DNA of 64,000 bases from Lautropia dentalis (GCF_003892345.1 NZ_RRUE01000001.1:1085008-1149007), one strand, 5' to 3'. Shown: positions 40,483 to 50,744, numbered from the stretch's first letter. Made by a program: numbers and translations. Notes: a model not told the origin generated them from the letters alone.

Positions 40483-40887
40483 TCACTGCAGGCTGCGCAG
40501 CACCAGCGCGCAGATGATGGTGATCAGCGCGGCAAAGCCGTAGCAGACGAGCTGTGCACCGCGTCCGGTGTGAAAGCCGAAATCGTGCAGCGAATGGCAC
40601 AGGCGGTGCATGGCGTGGAACATGAAGAGGCTCACCACGGCCAGAATGGCCAGCGCGCCAGGCCACCACCGGACAAAGCCCAGGACCCGTTCGTAGCCGA
40701 GCGTTTCGGTGGGCAGCAGGATGCCCAGTGGCACCAGCACACAGGTGATGAGGATCAGCATCGGGCCGGCCATGGCCGACAGCACACCGCCGGCGCCGAA
40801 CAGGGACCAGACCACCGGTTCGTTGGTGCGCCGGGGCGGTTTCTGGCGGGCCAGCGGGTCGTCGTCGTTCAGGGAATGCGTGTTCAT
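40483..40887 (-). CDS. frdD: Fumarate reductase subunit D (membrane anchor)
   Basis: A 134-residue membrane anchor with three helices (about 30-52, 72-92, 108-130). The phrases NEPVVWSLFGAGG and LGYERVLGF, and HRLCHSLHDF near the second helix, follow E. coli FrdD closely. With FrdC it anchors the FrdAB catalytic dimer and forms the menaquinol site. Last gene of the minus-strand frdABCD operon; 46 bp separate it from frdC. Confidence 0.92.
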   Translation of the reverse strand: MNTHSLNDDDPLARQKPPRRTNEPVVWSLFGAGGVLSAMAGPMLILITCVLVPLGILLPTETLGYERVLGFVRWWPGALAILAVVSLFMFHAMHRLCHSLHDFGFHTGRGAQLVCYGFAALITIICALVLRSLQ

Positions 40888-40933
40888 GGTGTACAGGTGA
40901 CTACGGAAATGAGGTAATGGACCGCGCTCTGGC

Positions 40934-41365
40934 TCAGGGCGCCGTCAGCAGAAAGACCACCAGCAGTGCCAGACTGGCGCCGGCAAGTCCGGCCAGGCCA
41001 CCGGCCACGATCAGCCGGTCGGGAATGGCGCGACGCCTGATGAACACCAGCGGCATGGTCTTCGGCATGACCTCGAACCAGGTGAATGCATGGAAGCCCA
41101 CCAGGCCCAGCGTCACCACGTTGACGAGCAGCCACAGCGGTGAGCCAAGGGCCGCAATGAAGCCGTTGAAGGCTTCGGGACCACCCCGGAGCTGGAACAG
41201 CCCGTACAGCACCAGCAGGGCATAGTAGGCCACGGCCACGCTGGTCAGCTCGCGCACCATGTAGCGCAGATAGGTGCGTCGGCCGTGCAGGAACCAGCCC
41301 TTCATGGGCTTTCGGTAGGTCTTGACCTGCCGCAGGGGCGGGACGCGTCGTGTGGGCTGATTCAT
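40934..41365 (-). CDS. frdC: Fumarate reductase subunit C (membrane anchor)
   Basis: A 143-residue anchor with three membrane helices. KPMKGWFLHGRRTYLRYMVRE corresponds to the E. coli N-terminal segment; the Glu in MVREL lies at the position of the quinol-site Glu29 of E. coli FrdC. GGPEAFNGF and HAFTWFEVMPKTMPL are also family phrases. No haem-ligand histidine set like that of succinate dehydrogenase SdhC is seen, in line with a haem-free quinol:fumarate reductase. Confidence 0.92.
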   Translation of the reverse strand: MNQPTRRVPPLRQVKTYRKPMKGWFLHGRRTYLRYMVRELTSVAVAYYALLVLYGLFQLRGGPEAFNGFIAALGSPLWLLVNVVTLGLVGFHAFTWFEVMPKTMPLVFIRRRAIPDRLIVAGGLAGLAGASLALLVVFLLTAP

Positions 41366-41392
41366 GAGGCTTTCTCCGGCAACGCTCCAGGT

Positions 41393-42352
41393 TCATGCCG
41401 TTTCGCGCTTTCCGCTGCGGGGCATCAGAAAGCGCAGAAAATAGTCCTGGGTGGAATTGATCTTGTTGAGGTTGATGGCCCGGGCCGGGTCCACTCCCTT
41501 CGGGCAGACGGCCGAGCATTCGCCCACCAGCGTGCAGCCCCAGACGCCGCTTTCGGCGTTGACGATGGTCATCCGCTCGGCCTTGCCGTGATCCCGCGAG
41601 TCGGCGTTGTAACGCTGCAGCAGGGCCAGCACCGAGGGGCCGGTGAATTCGGGATTGAGCCCGTACTGCGGACAGGCCGCATAGCAGAGCAGACAGTTGA
41701 TGCACTGCGAGAACTGGTAATACTGGTCCATCTGTGCCGGCGTCTGGCGGTTGGGGCCCTCGGCCGGTGTCTGTGGTCTGCTGGGGATGATCCAGGGCTT
41801 GATGCGTTCGAGCTTGGCCAGAAAGTCGCTCTGGTCCACGGCCAGGTCGCGCACCACCGGAAAGTGCGACAGCGGGGCGATCTTCAGGCCGTTGGGGTAG
41901 TAGTCGCGCAGGAAGGTGGAGCAGCCCAGTACCGGCAGGTCGTTGACCATCACGCCGCAGCTGCCGCACACGGCCATCCGGCACGACCAGCGGAAGGTGA
42001 GGCTGCCGTCCAGGTGGTCCTTGATGTACTGCAGCCCGTCGAGCACCGACATGTCGTGGGTGAACGGTATCTGGTAGGTGCGGTAATGCGGCTGGCTGTC
42101 TTCGTCGGGGTTGTAGCGCTGGCACTCGATGGTGATGATCCGCGTGCCGGTGGTGGCATCGTGGCCGGAGGCTGCGTGGGGGGTGCTGCCGGCTGCCTGG
42201 CTGCCTTCGGCACCATCGGGTGCGGCGGAGCTGCCGGGCTCGCCGGCCTGCGTGTAGTCATCACGCTGGTGGGACAGGGCGTCCCCCGGGGCTTCGTGAC
42301 GGACCCGCCGCAGGATGGTCTCGGTGAAGCGGGAAAGTGTGGCGGTCGTCAT
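41393..42352 (-). CDS. frdB: Fumarate reductase iron-sulfur subunit
   Basis: A 319-residue subunit that passes electrons from quinol to FrdA. The [2Fe-2S] site is SCRMAVCGSCGVMV with a later LGC; the [4Fe-4S] and [3Fe-4S] sites are CINCLLCYAACP and CTLVGECSAVCPKGVDP. After ATG 42352 (AGAGG upstream) there are about 70 residues of low-complexity sequence before IITIECQRYNPDED, where E. coli FrdB begins. The frame is open to 42514; ATG 42379 is another start. The 115-bp gap from the frdA stop is unusual for this operon. Confidence 0.93.
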   Translation of the reverse strand: MTTATLSRFTETILRRVRHEAPGDALSHQRDDYTQAGEPGSSAAPDGAEGSQAAGSTPHAASGHDATTGTRIITIECQRYNPDEDSQPHYRTYQIPFTHDMSVLDGLQYIKDHLDGSLTFRWSCRMAVCGSCGVMVNDLPVLGCSTFLRDYYPNGLKIAPLSHFPVVRDLAVDQSDFLAKLERIKPWIIPSRPQTPAEGPNRQTPAQMDQYYQFSQCINCLLCYAACPQYGLNPEFTGPSVLALLQRYNADSRDHGKAERMTIVNAESGVWGCTLVGECSAVCPKGVDPARAINLNKINSTQDYFLRFLMPRSGKRETA

Positions 42353-42467
42353 GGTCCGAACCTCTTCATCTCGGGACATTTTTCGTGTCTGGGCTTGGGG
42401 GTGTGGTGCTGCACGGCCGTGGTGTCCTGTCGGGGCGTGCCCCGAGGGTTGTTCCGTGTTCTTCCCA

Positions 42468-44252
42468 TCAGGACATGTCTGCCTTTTGGCCGGCGCCGCC
42501 ATAGACGCGGGCACGCGGCAGTGATTTGGTGATCACCACGGGCTGCAGGCTGATGGAGGGGGCCGAATCTCCCTGGTAGTGGGCCAGTGAGTGCTTCATG
42601 AACTGGCGGTCATCCCGTTCGGTGTATCCGTCCAGCCGCTGGTGGGCACCACGCGACTCCCGGCGTTCCAGGGCCGAATGGGCCATGGCCTGCGCCACTT
42701 CCAGCGAATAGCCCAGCTCCAGTGTGGTCAGCCAGTCGGTGTTGAAGGCACGGCTGTAGTCGTCGAGCTTGACGTGACGATAGCGCTCGCGCAGTTCGGC
42801 CAGCTTGTCGCAGGTGGCCTGCATGCCCTTTTCGTCGCGGTAGATGCCCACGCCGTCTTCCATGCTGGCACGCATTTCGTCGCGGATCACGGCTGGACGT
42901 TCCGCCTGCGGCTGCCGGCTGCGGGCCGGATCGAGCAGGGACAGGATGCGTCTCTCGGCTTCCTCGGCCTGAACCTGCACGGCCGGTGATGGCGGTGTGC
43001 GGCCGAGCCGTTCGGCCTCGCGGGCTGCACCTTCACCGGCCACCCGGCCGAAGACCAGCAGCTCGGCCAGCGAGTTGGACCCGAGCCGGTTGGCCCCGTG
43101 GATGCCGACGCTGGAGCATTCGCCGGCGGCAAACAGCCCCTTGATGGGGGTTTCGCACTGGCCGTCGGTGAGGATGCCGCCCATGGTGTAGTGCACGGCC
43201 GGGCAGACGGGGATGGGCGATTTGACCGGATCGACACCGGCGAAGGTTTCGGCCGCCTCGGCAATCAGGGGCAGGCGTTCGTGGATCTTCTTCTCGCCCA
43301 GGTGGCGCAGGTCCAGATGGACGGCAGCGCCATGGGGAGTATCGATGGTGCGGCCCTTCTGCTTCTCGTGCCAGAACGCCTGCGACAGCCGGTCGCGCGG
43401 GCCCAGTTCCATGGCCTTCGGCCTTGGCCAGGGATCCAGCGGGCCAAGGCCATAATCCTGCAGGTAGCGGTAGCCGTCGCGGTTCACCAGAATGCCGCCT
43501 TCACCCCGGCAGCCCTCGGTCATCAGGATGCCCGAACCGGGCAGGCAGGTGGGGTGGTACTGCACGAACTCCATGTCGCGCAGCGGCACGCCTGCACGAA
43601 AGGCCATGCCCATACCGTCGCCGGTCAGCGTGCCGGCGTTGGTGTTCTGGCGGAATACCCGGCCGGCGCCGCCGGTGGCCATGACGACGGCATTGGCGTA
43701 GAGGGCCAGCCGCTCGCCACTGACGATTTCCACGGCGAGCAGGCCCCTGATGTGACCATCCTCGACCAGCAGGTCGGTGCAGAAGAACTCGTCGTAGCGG
43801 CGGATCTGCGGATACTTGAGCGAGGTCTGGAAGAGGGTGTGCAGGATGTGAAACCCGCTGCGGTCGGCGGCGAACCAGGTGCGCGGGGTTTTCATGCCGC
43901 CGAAATAGCGGACGTTGATGCTGCCGTCGTCCTTGCGGCTCCACGGACAGCCCCATTGCTCGAGCTGGACCATCTCTTCGGTACAGTGCTGCACGAAGTA
44001 TTCGACGACATTCTGCTCGCAGAGCCAGTCGCCACCGGAGACGGTGTCGTCGAAGTGGTTGTCGAGGCTGTCGTCGTCGCGGATGACGCCGGCGGAGCCC
44101 CCTTCGGCCACGACGGTGTGCGAGCGCATGGGAACGACCTTGGAGACCAGGGCGATGGACAGGCGCGGGTTGTGTTCGGCGGCAGCGATGGCGGCGCGCA
44201 GTCCGGCGCCGCCACCGCCCAGTACGATGATGTCTGCTGTGGCTGTGTGCAT
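42468..44252 (-). CDS. frdA: Fumarate reductase flavoprotein subunit
   Basis: A 594-residue catalytic subunit that reduces fumarate to succinate in anaerobic respiration. The FAD site is GGGGAGLRAA (12-21). His45 in MRSHTVVAEGG is the covalent FAD attachment residue. EFVQYHPTCLPGSG, HLDLRHLGEKKIHERLP and GANRLGSNSLAELLVFGR carry the dicarboxylate-binding and capping residues. ATG 44252 gives the E. coli-like start; the frame is open upstream without conservation. With frdB, frdC and frdD it makes a complete E. coli-type operon. No FNR-type TTGAT-N4-ATCAA site was found in the 150 bp upstream. Confidence 0.95.
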   Translation of the reverse strand: MHTATADIIVLGGGGAGLRAAIAAAEHNPRLSIALVSKVVPMRSHTVVAEGGSAGVIRDDDSLDNHFDDTVSGGDWLCEQNVVEYFVQHCTEEMVQLEQWGCPWSRKDDGSINVRYFGGMKTPRTWFAADRSGFHILHTLFQTSLKYPQIRRYDEFFCTDLLVEDGHIRGLLAVEIVSGERLALYANAVVMATGGAGRVFRQNTNAGTLTGDGMGMAFRAGVPLRDMEFVQYHPTCLPGSGILMTEGCRGEGGILVNRDGYRYLQDYGLGPLDPWPRPKAMELGPRDRLSQAFWHEKQKGRTIDTPHGAAVHLDLRHLGEKKIHERLPLIAEAAETFAGVDPVKSPIPVCPAVHYTMGGILTDGQCETPIKGLFAAGECSSVGIHGANRLGSNSLAELLVFGRVAGEGAAREAERLGRTPPSPAVQVQAEEAERRILSLLDPARSRQPQAERPAVIRDEMRASMEDGVGIYRDEKGMQATCDKLAELRERYRHVKLDDYSRAFNTDWLTTLELGYSLEVAQAMAHSALERRESRGAHQRLDGYTERDDRQFMKHSLAHYQGDSAPSISLQPVVITKSLPRARVYGGAGQKADMS

Positions 44253-44411
44253 GTCGCTGTTGTTTTCTGATGGATGACACAGTTTTCCATCATTATCGGT
44301 GATAGGGGGTTCCTGAGGCAGGGGGTCGGGATTGCGGGGGTTGACGGGGGTCAAGGGGATGGCGGATGAGGGCATCGTGTTTTCGTGAGGACACCCCGGA
44401 CTGCGGGTTGT

Positions 44412-44513
44412 GATGCATGGAAGACGACTTCGCTGTGGGGATGGCCATGCGTGGAAGACGACTTCGTTGCGGGGGTGGCCATGTACGGAAGACGACTTCG
44501 TTGCGGCACGCGC
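44412..44513 (+). repeat. Three copies of a 34-bp tandem repeat
   Basis: Three units with period 34 share GGAAGACGACTTCG at 44419, 44453 and 44487, followed by a G-rich segment and GGCCATG. The core GAAG-ACGA-CTTC is itself a short inverted repeat, so each unit could be a protein-binding site or fold as RNA. The units differ by only a few bases. Confidence 0.85.
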
Positions 44514-44555
44514 CGCGGACCGGTATGCGATTGCTGCTCAACGCTCACTGAAGCT

Positions 44556-44644
44556 TTGTTGCCCACGACCTGCGTCGTGGTCAACAAACCTCCAGCGCTA
44601 AAACACTTTCCGACAATCGGGGCTGCGCCCCGACTGTCAGAAAG
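44556..44644. repeat. Pair of long hairpins, REP-like
   Basis: First inverted repeat 44556-44587: TTGTTG-C-CCACGAC, CTGC loop, then GTCGTGG-T-CAACAA. Second 44606-44644: CTTTC-C-GACA-A-TCGGGG paired with CCCCGA-CT-GTC-A-GAAAG around CTGCG. Each has 12-15 paired bases with one or two bulges. No T-tract follows, so they resemble palindromic REP units or a structured RNA more than terminators. Confidence 0.6.
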
Positions 44645-44992
44645 TCGTTCACGCGTACCGCGAAGTCGCAGCACTCGCATCCCGCTCCGCGGCGCTTGTC
44701 TGGCATGACGGAATGCCCCGATGACGAGAGGGTTGGGGGTTGAAGAGACCGGCTGGACAAGCGGAGGGGATGTACGGACAGGATTCAGGAAGCAGACGTT
44801 GACAGGGTGTTGGCAGGTGAGGGCAAGGCGGGGGAGAGGAGAGCATCTGCTGCACGGTTTGTGTGGGGCTGCTAAGCTAAGCCCTTCCATCAATACGGGG
44901 GTCCGTCCGGGTTCAGAACCATGTCGCGTCGTCATATGTTGCGTAGTCATTCCTCTTTCATTGCGCAGGTTGCTCCTTCTTCGCGGAGGGGC

Positions 44993-45846
44993 ATGCGGGG
45001 CCGGCTGGTGCCGCTGGCGGTGGTCGTGGGGTTGCTGATGGCACCTTTTGCGGGGCAGGCGGAAGATGCAAAGGCCGCCACTTCTGCGGAGCTGAAGCAG
45101 ATGCTGGACAAGGCGAAATCCGATGCCAGGGCGCGGGGTGCGGATGATGATGGGCTTTCCGGGCAGAGCGTGAAGGAGGTGACGGCGCAGTGGGCGGCCG
45201 ATGCGGCCGCGGCCGGGAAGGCAGCGGCGGTGCGGCAGGCGCAGCCTTCGCAGGGTGGGGCGGCGTCGGGCAAGGCGGCCCGGGTGTATCAGGGGCGCGG
45301 TGTGGCACAGCTGCGGTGGTTCGCGGGCAGTACGCCGCAGGCGACCGGGCAGTTCGTGCAGACGCAGCTGGCCGGAGGGAAGTCCGGGGGCGGAAAGTCG
45401 TCCGGTACCTTTGCGTTCAGGCGGCCGGGGCATTTCCGCTGGCAGATCGAGAAGCCGGATCCGCAGCTGATCGTGACGGATGGCAGGAAGCTCCATTTCT
45501 ACGATGAGGGCCTCAAGCAGGTGACGGTGCGCGAGGCGACGGAGGCCATTCAGGCCACGCCGGCGGCGGTGCTGTTCGGGGTGGGCAAGCTGGATGATGC
45601 GTTCACGCTGACCGAGGGCGAGCATGAGGGTGATCTGTACTGGGTGGAGGCGGTGCCGAAGTCGCCGGACAGCGGGTTTGACCGGATCCGCATCGGGCTG
45701 CGCAACACGTTGCCGGCGGTGATGGATGTGGTGGATGCGTTCGGGCAGGTGAACCGCTTCGAGTTCCGGAATCTGAAGGTCAAGAACGTGAACGTGCCGG
45801 CCTCGCTGTTCGAGTTCACGCCGCCGGCCGGGGTGGATGTGCTGGA

Positions 45847-45850
<4 letters not shown>
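44993..45850 (+). CDS. lolA: Outer-membrane lipoprotein carrier LolA
   Basis: A periplasmic chaperone that carries lipoproteins from the LolCDE complex to LolB. ATG 44993 is chosen because GGAGGG lies just upstream and a normal signal peptide (1-24, ending GQAED) follows; the frame is open to 44921. The protein is 285 residues against about 200 usual. The extra length is an Ala/Gly/Gln-rich insert (about 25-110) before the LolA core, which begins near RGVAQLRWF and includes GTFAFRRPGHFRWQIEKPDPQL, DGRKLHFYDEGLKQVTV and FEFTPP. It overlaps rarA by 4 bp. Confidence 0.9.
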
Positions 45851-47244
<1,394 letters not shown>

Positions 47245-47487
47245 CAGACGGGTTTTCGTGAATACCGTCGCAGGGATGAGCGGCGCAGAAATGCAGAGGT
47301 GAGCTGCGGTCATCCGTTTGGCCTAGACCGGATGGCATGTGTGGAATATCCGGCACTGCCGGAAAAAATGTTTGCTGCTGGAATGGTGTCTGGCGTGCTG
47401 CCGGGGCAAAAAGCCCTGCGGCGTTCATGACAACCGGAGGCTGGTCACGCGCACCCCTTCGGGGCCGCCTCCTCCATTTCAAGGCAG

Positions 47488-47928
47488 ATGATGATGGGTT
47501 CCCAATTCCGAAGCACATCCAGTTCCGGCCACGCTTCCGTGCGGGCCGGCTTTACCGGTGACAACGACCGTTTTGAAAAGATCGCCCACGGGCGCAATCC
47601 CATTCCGGCACTGGTCGAGATGATCAGGGATTATCCGCGCGATGCGCTGGAGTTCTTTGGCCAGAGCCTGTATGGCAAGCTGTCGTCGTCAGACCGTGCG
47701 ACGGTCATCGATACAAGGGTGTTGCGTGCCCTGTGCAATGAAGTGCCGAAATACGACCTCGACGGTGCGGTGCGTCTGGAGCGTGCCGATGGCAGTGTCG
47801 ATCTGGTGCTGATCAGTTTCGAGGACCGGACCAACCGGGTGGAGCGGCATCAGCTGCATCTGTACGTGGAGGCGGCCCTGAAGCTGGATGAGAAGGCGCG
47901 GATCGTGCCGATGGCGGTGGTGTTGTGA
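47488..47928 (+). CDS. Hypothetical protein, possible PD-(D/E)XK-type fold
   Basis: A 146-residue protein with no signal peptide. Three consecutive ATG codons (47488, 47491, 47494) follow AAGG. PRDALEFFGQSLYGKL, the acidic DLVLISFEDR and HQLHLYVEAALKL recall the N-terminal part of Rpn/PD-(D/E)XK transposase-like proteins, where a hydrophobic strand with Asp/Glu forms the nuclease site, but the match is by eye only. It lies alone between rarA and aroG. Confidence 0.55.
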   Translation: MMMGSQFRSTSSSGHASVRAGFTGDNDRFEKIAHGRNPIPALVEMIRDYPRDALEFFGQSLYGKLSSSDRATVIDTRVLRALCNEVPKYDLDGAVRLERADGSVDLVLISFEDRTNRVERHQLHLYVEAALKLDEKARIVPMAVVL

Positions 47929-48103
47929 GCCTGTCTCCATCACCCGCCCGGGAAGCAGCGATTTCCAGGATTCCGGCAGCGGATCTCCTGTTTGCGGACA
48001 ACGCTGTTGCTACAAACGGACCCCGTGCCCACGGGTTGATGATGCCCGCAGGCACCCGGGCACTCGTTCGCTCAGTTCCCCGGCCGCTCAGCCCCTCAGC
48101 CGC

Positions 48104-49207
48104 TCAGCCCCTCTTGCCCCGCCGCGCCCGCACCGCCTGCGCCAGCTCTTCCAGCACCGGCACGGTCTGTTCCATGCTCAGGCAGGCGTCGGTGACGGAC
48201 ACGCCGTAGTCCAGCGGCTGGCCGGGGGTGATGTCCTGCCGGCCTTCGTGCAGGTGACTCTCGATCATCACGCCGGTGATGCGGTGGTCGCCTGCGCCGA
48301 TCTGGCCGGCCACGTCGTGGGCCACGTCGATTTGCCGGCGGTGCTGCTTGCTGCTGTTGGCGTGCGAGAAGTCGATCATCACCTGTTCGCGCAGCCCCGT
48401 CTTTGCCAGCAGCTGGCAGGCGGCGTCCACATCGGTGGCGCTGTAGTTGGGTGCCTTGCCGCCGCGCAGGATGATGTGGCAGTCGGGGTTGCCGTGGGTC
48501 TCGAAAATGGCGGCCACGCCCAGCTTGGTCATGCCCATGAAGGCATGGCCGCTTTGGGCCGCCAGAATGGCATCGGCTGCGACCTTCACACCACCGTCGG
48601 TCCCATTTTTGAATCCCACCGGGCAGGACAGACCACTGGCCAGTTGGCGGTGGCTCTGGCTTTCGGTGGTGCGGGCGCCGATGGCGCCCCAGGTGACCAG
48701 TTCGCTGATGAACTGGGGGGACAGCAGGTCGAGGAATTCGGTGGCCACCGGCAGGCCCAGTTCCAGCACATCGAGCAGCAGGGCGCGTGCCATTTCCAGT
48801 CCGTCGTTGATGGCGTAGCTGTCGTCCATGTGGGGGTCGTTGATGTACCCCTTCCAGCCGACGGTGGTGCGCGGCTTTTCGAAGTAGACACGCATGAGGA
48901 CCAGCAGGTCCTTGCCAAGTTCGTCGGCGTGGACCTTGAGCTGGCGCGCGTACTCCATGGCCTGGGCATGGTCGTGGATGGAGCAGGGGCCAACGACCAC
49001 GAGCAGGCGGTCATCCTCACCGTTCAGGATGCGGGCCACCGCGGCGCGGCTGTCTTCCACCAGCTGGGTGGCGGCGTCGGAGGCGGGCAGCCATTCCTGC
49101 AGCAGGGCCGGCGTGATCAGCGGCCGCACGGCCTTCATGCGGGTGTCGTCGACGCGGCGCGTCAGGGCGGGGTCGAGGGGTTTGCGGGCGCGGGGCGTTG
49201 CTGTCAT
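48104..49207 (-). CDS. aroG: 3-deoxy-7-phosphoheptulonate synthase (DAHP synthase)
   Basis: A 367-residue class I DAHP synthase that joins phosphoenolpyruvate and erythrose 4-phosphate, the first step of aromatic amino acid synthesis. VVVGPCSIHD carries the metal-binding cysteine; MRVYFEKPRTTVGWKG, GLSCPVGFKNGTDGG and IDFSHANSSKQ are the other substrate and metal segments. Length and N-terminal extension match the feedback-regulated AroF/AroG/AroH type. Which amino acid inhibits it cannot be told by eye. A hairpin lies directly upstream of the start. Confidence 0.95.
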   Translation of the reverse strand: MTATPRARKPLDPALTRRVDDTRMKAVRPLITPALLQEWLPASDAATQLVEDSRAAVARILNGEDDRLLVVVGPCSIHDHAQAMEYARQLKVHADELGKDLLVLMRVYFEKPRTTVGWKGYINDPHMDDSYAINDGLEMARALLLDVLELGLPVATEFLDLLSPQFISELVTWGAIGARTTESQSHRQLASGLSCPVGFKNGTDGGVKVAADAILAAQSGHAFMGMTKLGVAAIFETHGNPDCHIILRGGKAPNYSATDVDAACQLLAKTGLREQVMIDFSHANSSKQHRRQIDVAHDVAGQIGAGDHRITGVMIESHLHEGRQDITPGQPLDYGVSVTDACLSMEQTVPVLEELAQAVRARRGKRG

Positions 49208-49211
49208 GGCA

Positions 49212-49244
49212 ATACTGTCAGAAAGTTTTTCTTGCCGACAGTAT
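49212..49244 (-). promoter_or_regulatory. Inverted repeat just upstream of aroG
   Basis: ATACTGTC (49212-49219) and GACAGTAT (49237-49244) form a perfect 8-bp inverted repeat, with an inner GAAAG/CTT pairing. It ends 5 bp before the aroG start codon and overlaps TATACT on the minus strand (49245-49240), a possible -10. It may be an operator or an RNA hairpin near the ribosome-binding site. Confidence 0.5.
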
Positions 49245-49346
49245 AGTGCGTGTCATGGACCCGTCTGTCCCCGCGCTGGCCCGGATCGATGGAGGCTCCC
49301 CATTCGCTGGCGAGCCACCGGGCGCGTTCCGTCGTGACGTGTATCC

Positions 49347-50744
49347 TCAGTACGTCAGCTCCAGAAACACCACGTGCTTGTCGGCCAGCGGCCAGGTGCG
49401 GCCGGCGACGCGTTCGTTGTTGAAACGGGCCACCACGGTTTCGGGTTCATCGCTGACGGACTTCATGCGCGACATCGACACGCCGGCGCCCTGAGAGGGG
49501 ATGCCGGGAGGCGGGACGGCGCGGCCGAACGACATGGTGTCGCGGCGCAGGTCGAAGTAGCCGCGCGGGCGCGTCATGATGACGATGGCCCGGGCGTCCG
49601 GGTCGGCATGCACGATGCGCTGCAGCCGGAAGTTGACGATGTTGCTGCTGCGCGGGAAGGGGCTGCGGTAGATGTGATGGGTGGGGTAGCCGCTGGCGCT
49701 GATCACGAATTCATAGGTCTGTTTTGGATCGGCAGCGAAGCCGCCCCAGCGGCCATCACGCGTGGTGGTGTAGGTGTAGGCGGGTGTGGTGGTGGTGCGG
49801 ATGCCGGTTTCGGCATTGACCGGCCAGACCTCGATGTGTGCGCCCTTGAGCGGCAGGTTGCTGGGGAAGCCCGCGCTCTGGCCCTCCACGCCACTGATCA
49901 CACCATCCAGCGTGGCCTGGGTCTCGGGTTTGACCTCGTAGGTCTCGGGGGCCTTGCCCATCAGGAAGTTGTACATGGCGCCGAACGCTGCCGGCGAATG
50001 AGCGGCCTCACGGTGGTCCACGCCGGGCAGCACCACGTTCTGCGCGCCCTTGAGCGCCTGGCTGGCAGGGCCGATGTTGGTGTTGAGGGACGGATTGCCG
50101 ATCCACTCCCCGGTGGGCTGGGCGTATTTGTCGTTGCGGTCGGAGCGCAGGGTCTGCCACTGCACGCCGGCGGGAACTTCGTTGCCGGTGGCGTCCTTCG
50201 GCTTGTTCAGTTCGGTGAGAAAGCGCGACAGGCCCGAGAATTCGCTCTGTTCGCGCAGACCCTTGACGGCCCAGACGCCGTGGGCGGGCGTGCCGGCCAG
50301 TACGGCGTGCGAGACGCTGCCGGCACCATCACCATTCTGGATGTAGTTGCGGATGGCGTTGCCGCCGCGGCCCGCTCCGACCAGGATGACCTTGTCCACA
50401 CCGTCGTGCTTCTTCACGTTGGCCACGCTGGCCTTGAGGTAGGCCATGTAGTCGGCGCTGCTGCTGCGGCCGGCCTGGGGCTGGGTGTCGTCATCCCGCG
50501 CGAAGGGGTAGGGCAGGTCCAGTGTGTGCAGTTTGGAGGCAGGCCAGCCGTTGGACTCGAAACGCCACAGCGTGGTCTGCCAGCTGGCGGCACTTTCGCC
50601 GTTGTCGTGCACGAAGAGGATGGACGGGTGTGTGTCGACGGGTGTGGGCGTGATGGCCTTGCAGCCGGCAAGCAGCAGGGCAAGCAGGCCGGCGCCCTTG
50701 AGGGTCAGGCGCTTCGGGGCTCGAAACTGGGGTTTCGATGACAC
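49347..50744 (-). CDS. Alpha/beta-hydrolase-fold lipoprotein, nucleophile Ser replaced by Gly
   Basis: A 465-residue predicted lipoprotein from GTG 50744, which has GGAGG 5-9 bases upstream; the lipobox is LLAGC. The N-terminal half is an esterase/lipase-like fold: SILFVHDNGESAASWQTTLWRF, then the nucleophile elbow, then GVDHREAAHSPAAF with the probable catalytic histidine. The elbow, usually GxSRGG or GHSMGG in related proteins, reads VGAGRGGNAIRNYI, so glycine (GGC) replaces serine (one base from AGC). The C-terminal half (about 300-465) is a beta-rich domain with a carboxypeptidase-regulatory-like segment. Either a non-catalytic binding protein, a recent inactivation, or an unusual mechanism. 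Confidence 0.75.
   Translation of the reverse strand: MSSKPQFRAPKRLTLKGAGLLALLLAGCKAITPTPVDTHPSILFVHDNGESAASWQTTLWRFESNGWPASKLHTLDLPYPFARDDDTQPQAGRSSSADYMAYLKASVANVKKHDGVDKVILVGAGRGGNAIRNYIQNGDGAGSVSHAVLAGTPAHGVWAVKGLREQSEFSGLSRFLTELNKPKDATGNEVPAGVQWQTLRSDRNDKYAQPTGEWIGNPSLNTNIGPASQALKGAQNVVLPGVDHREAAHSPAAFGAMYNFLMGKAPETYEVKPETQATLDGVISGVEGQSAGFPSNLPLKGAHIEVWPVNAETGIRTTTTPAYTYTTTRDGRWGGFAADPKQTYEFVISASGYPTHHIYRSPFPRSSNIVNFRLQRIVHADPDARAIVIMTRPRGYFDLRRDTMSFGRAVPPPGIPSQGAGVSMSRMKSVSDEPETVVARFNNERVAGRTWPLADKHVVFLELTY

Larger units (their letters stand above)
44253..44992. other. Non-coding stretch between frdA and lolA
   Basis: About 740 bp between divergent genes with no credible ORF. It holds a 34-bp tandem repeat (44412-44513), two long imperfect hairpins (44556-44587 and 44606-44644) and presumably the frd and lolA promoters. 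The structures are listed separately. Confidence 0.6.

Noticed and set aside
44412-44644. CRISPR array
   Set aside because: Three 34-bp units are contiguous, without spacers of unique sequence, and no cas genes are near.
47888-49246. 452-codon + strand open frame opposite aroG
   Set aside because: Gly/His/Val-rich shadow of aroG with no motifs; DAHP synthase is certain on the minus strand.
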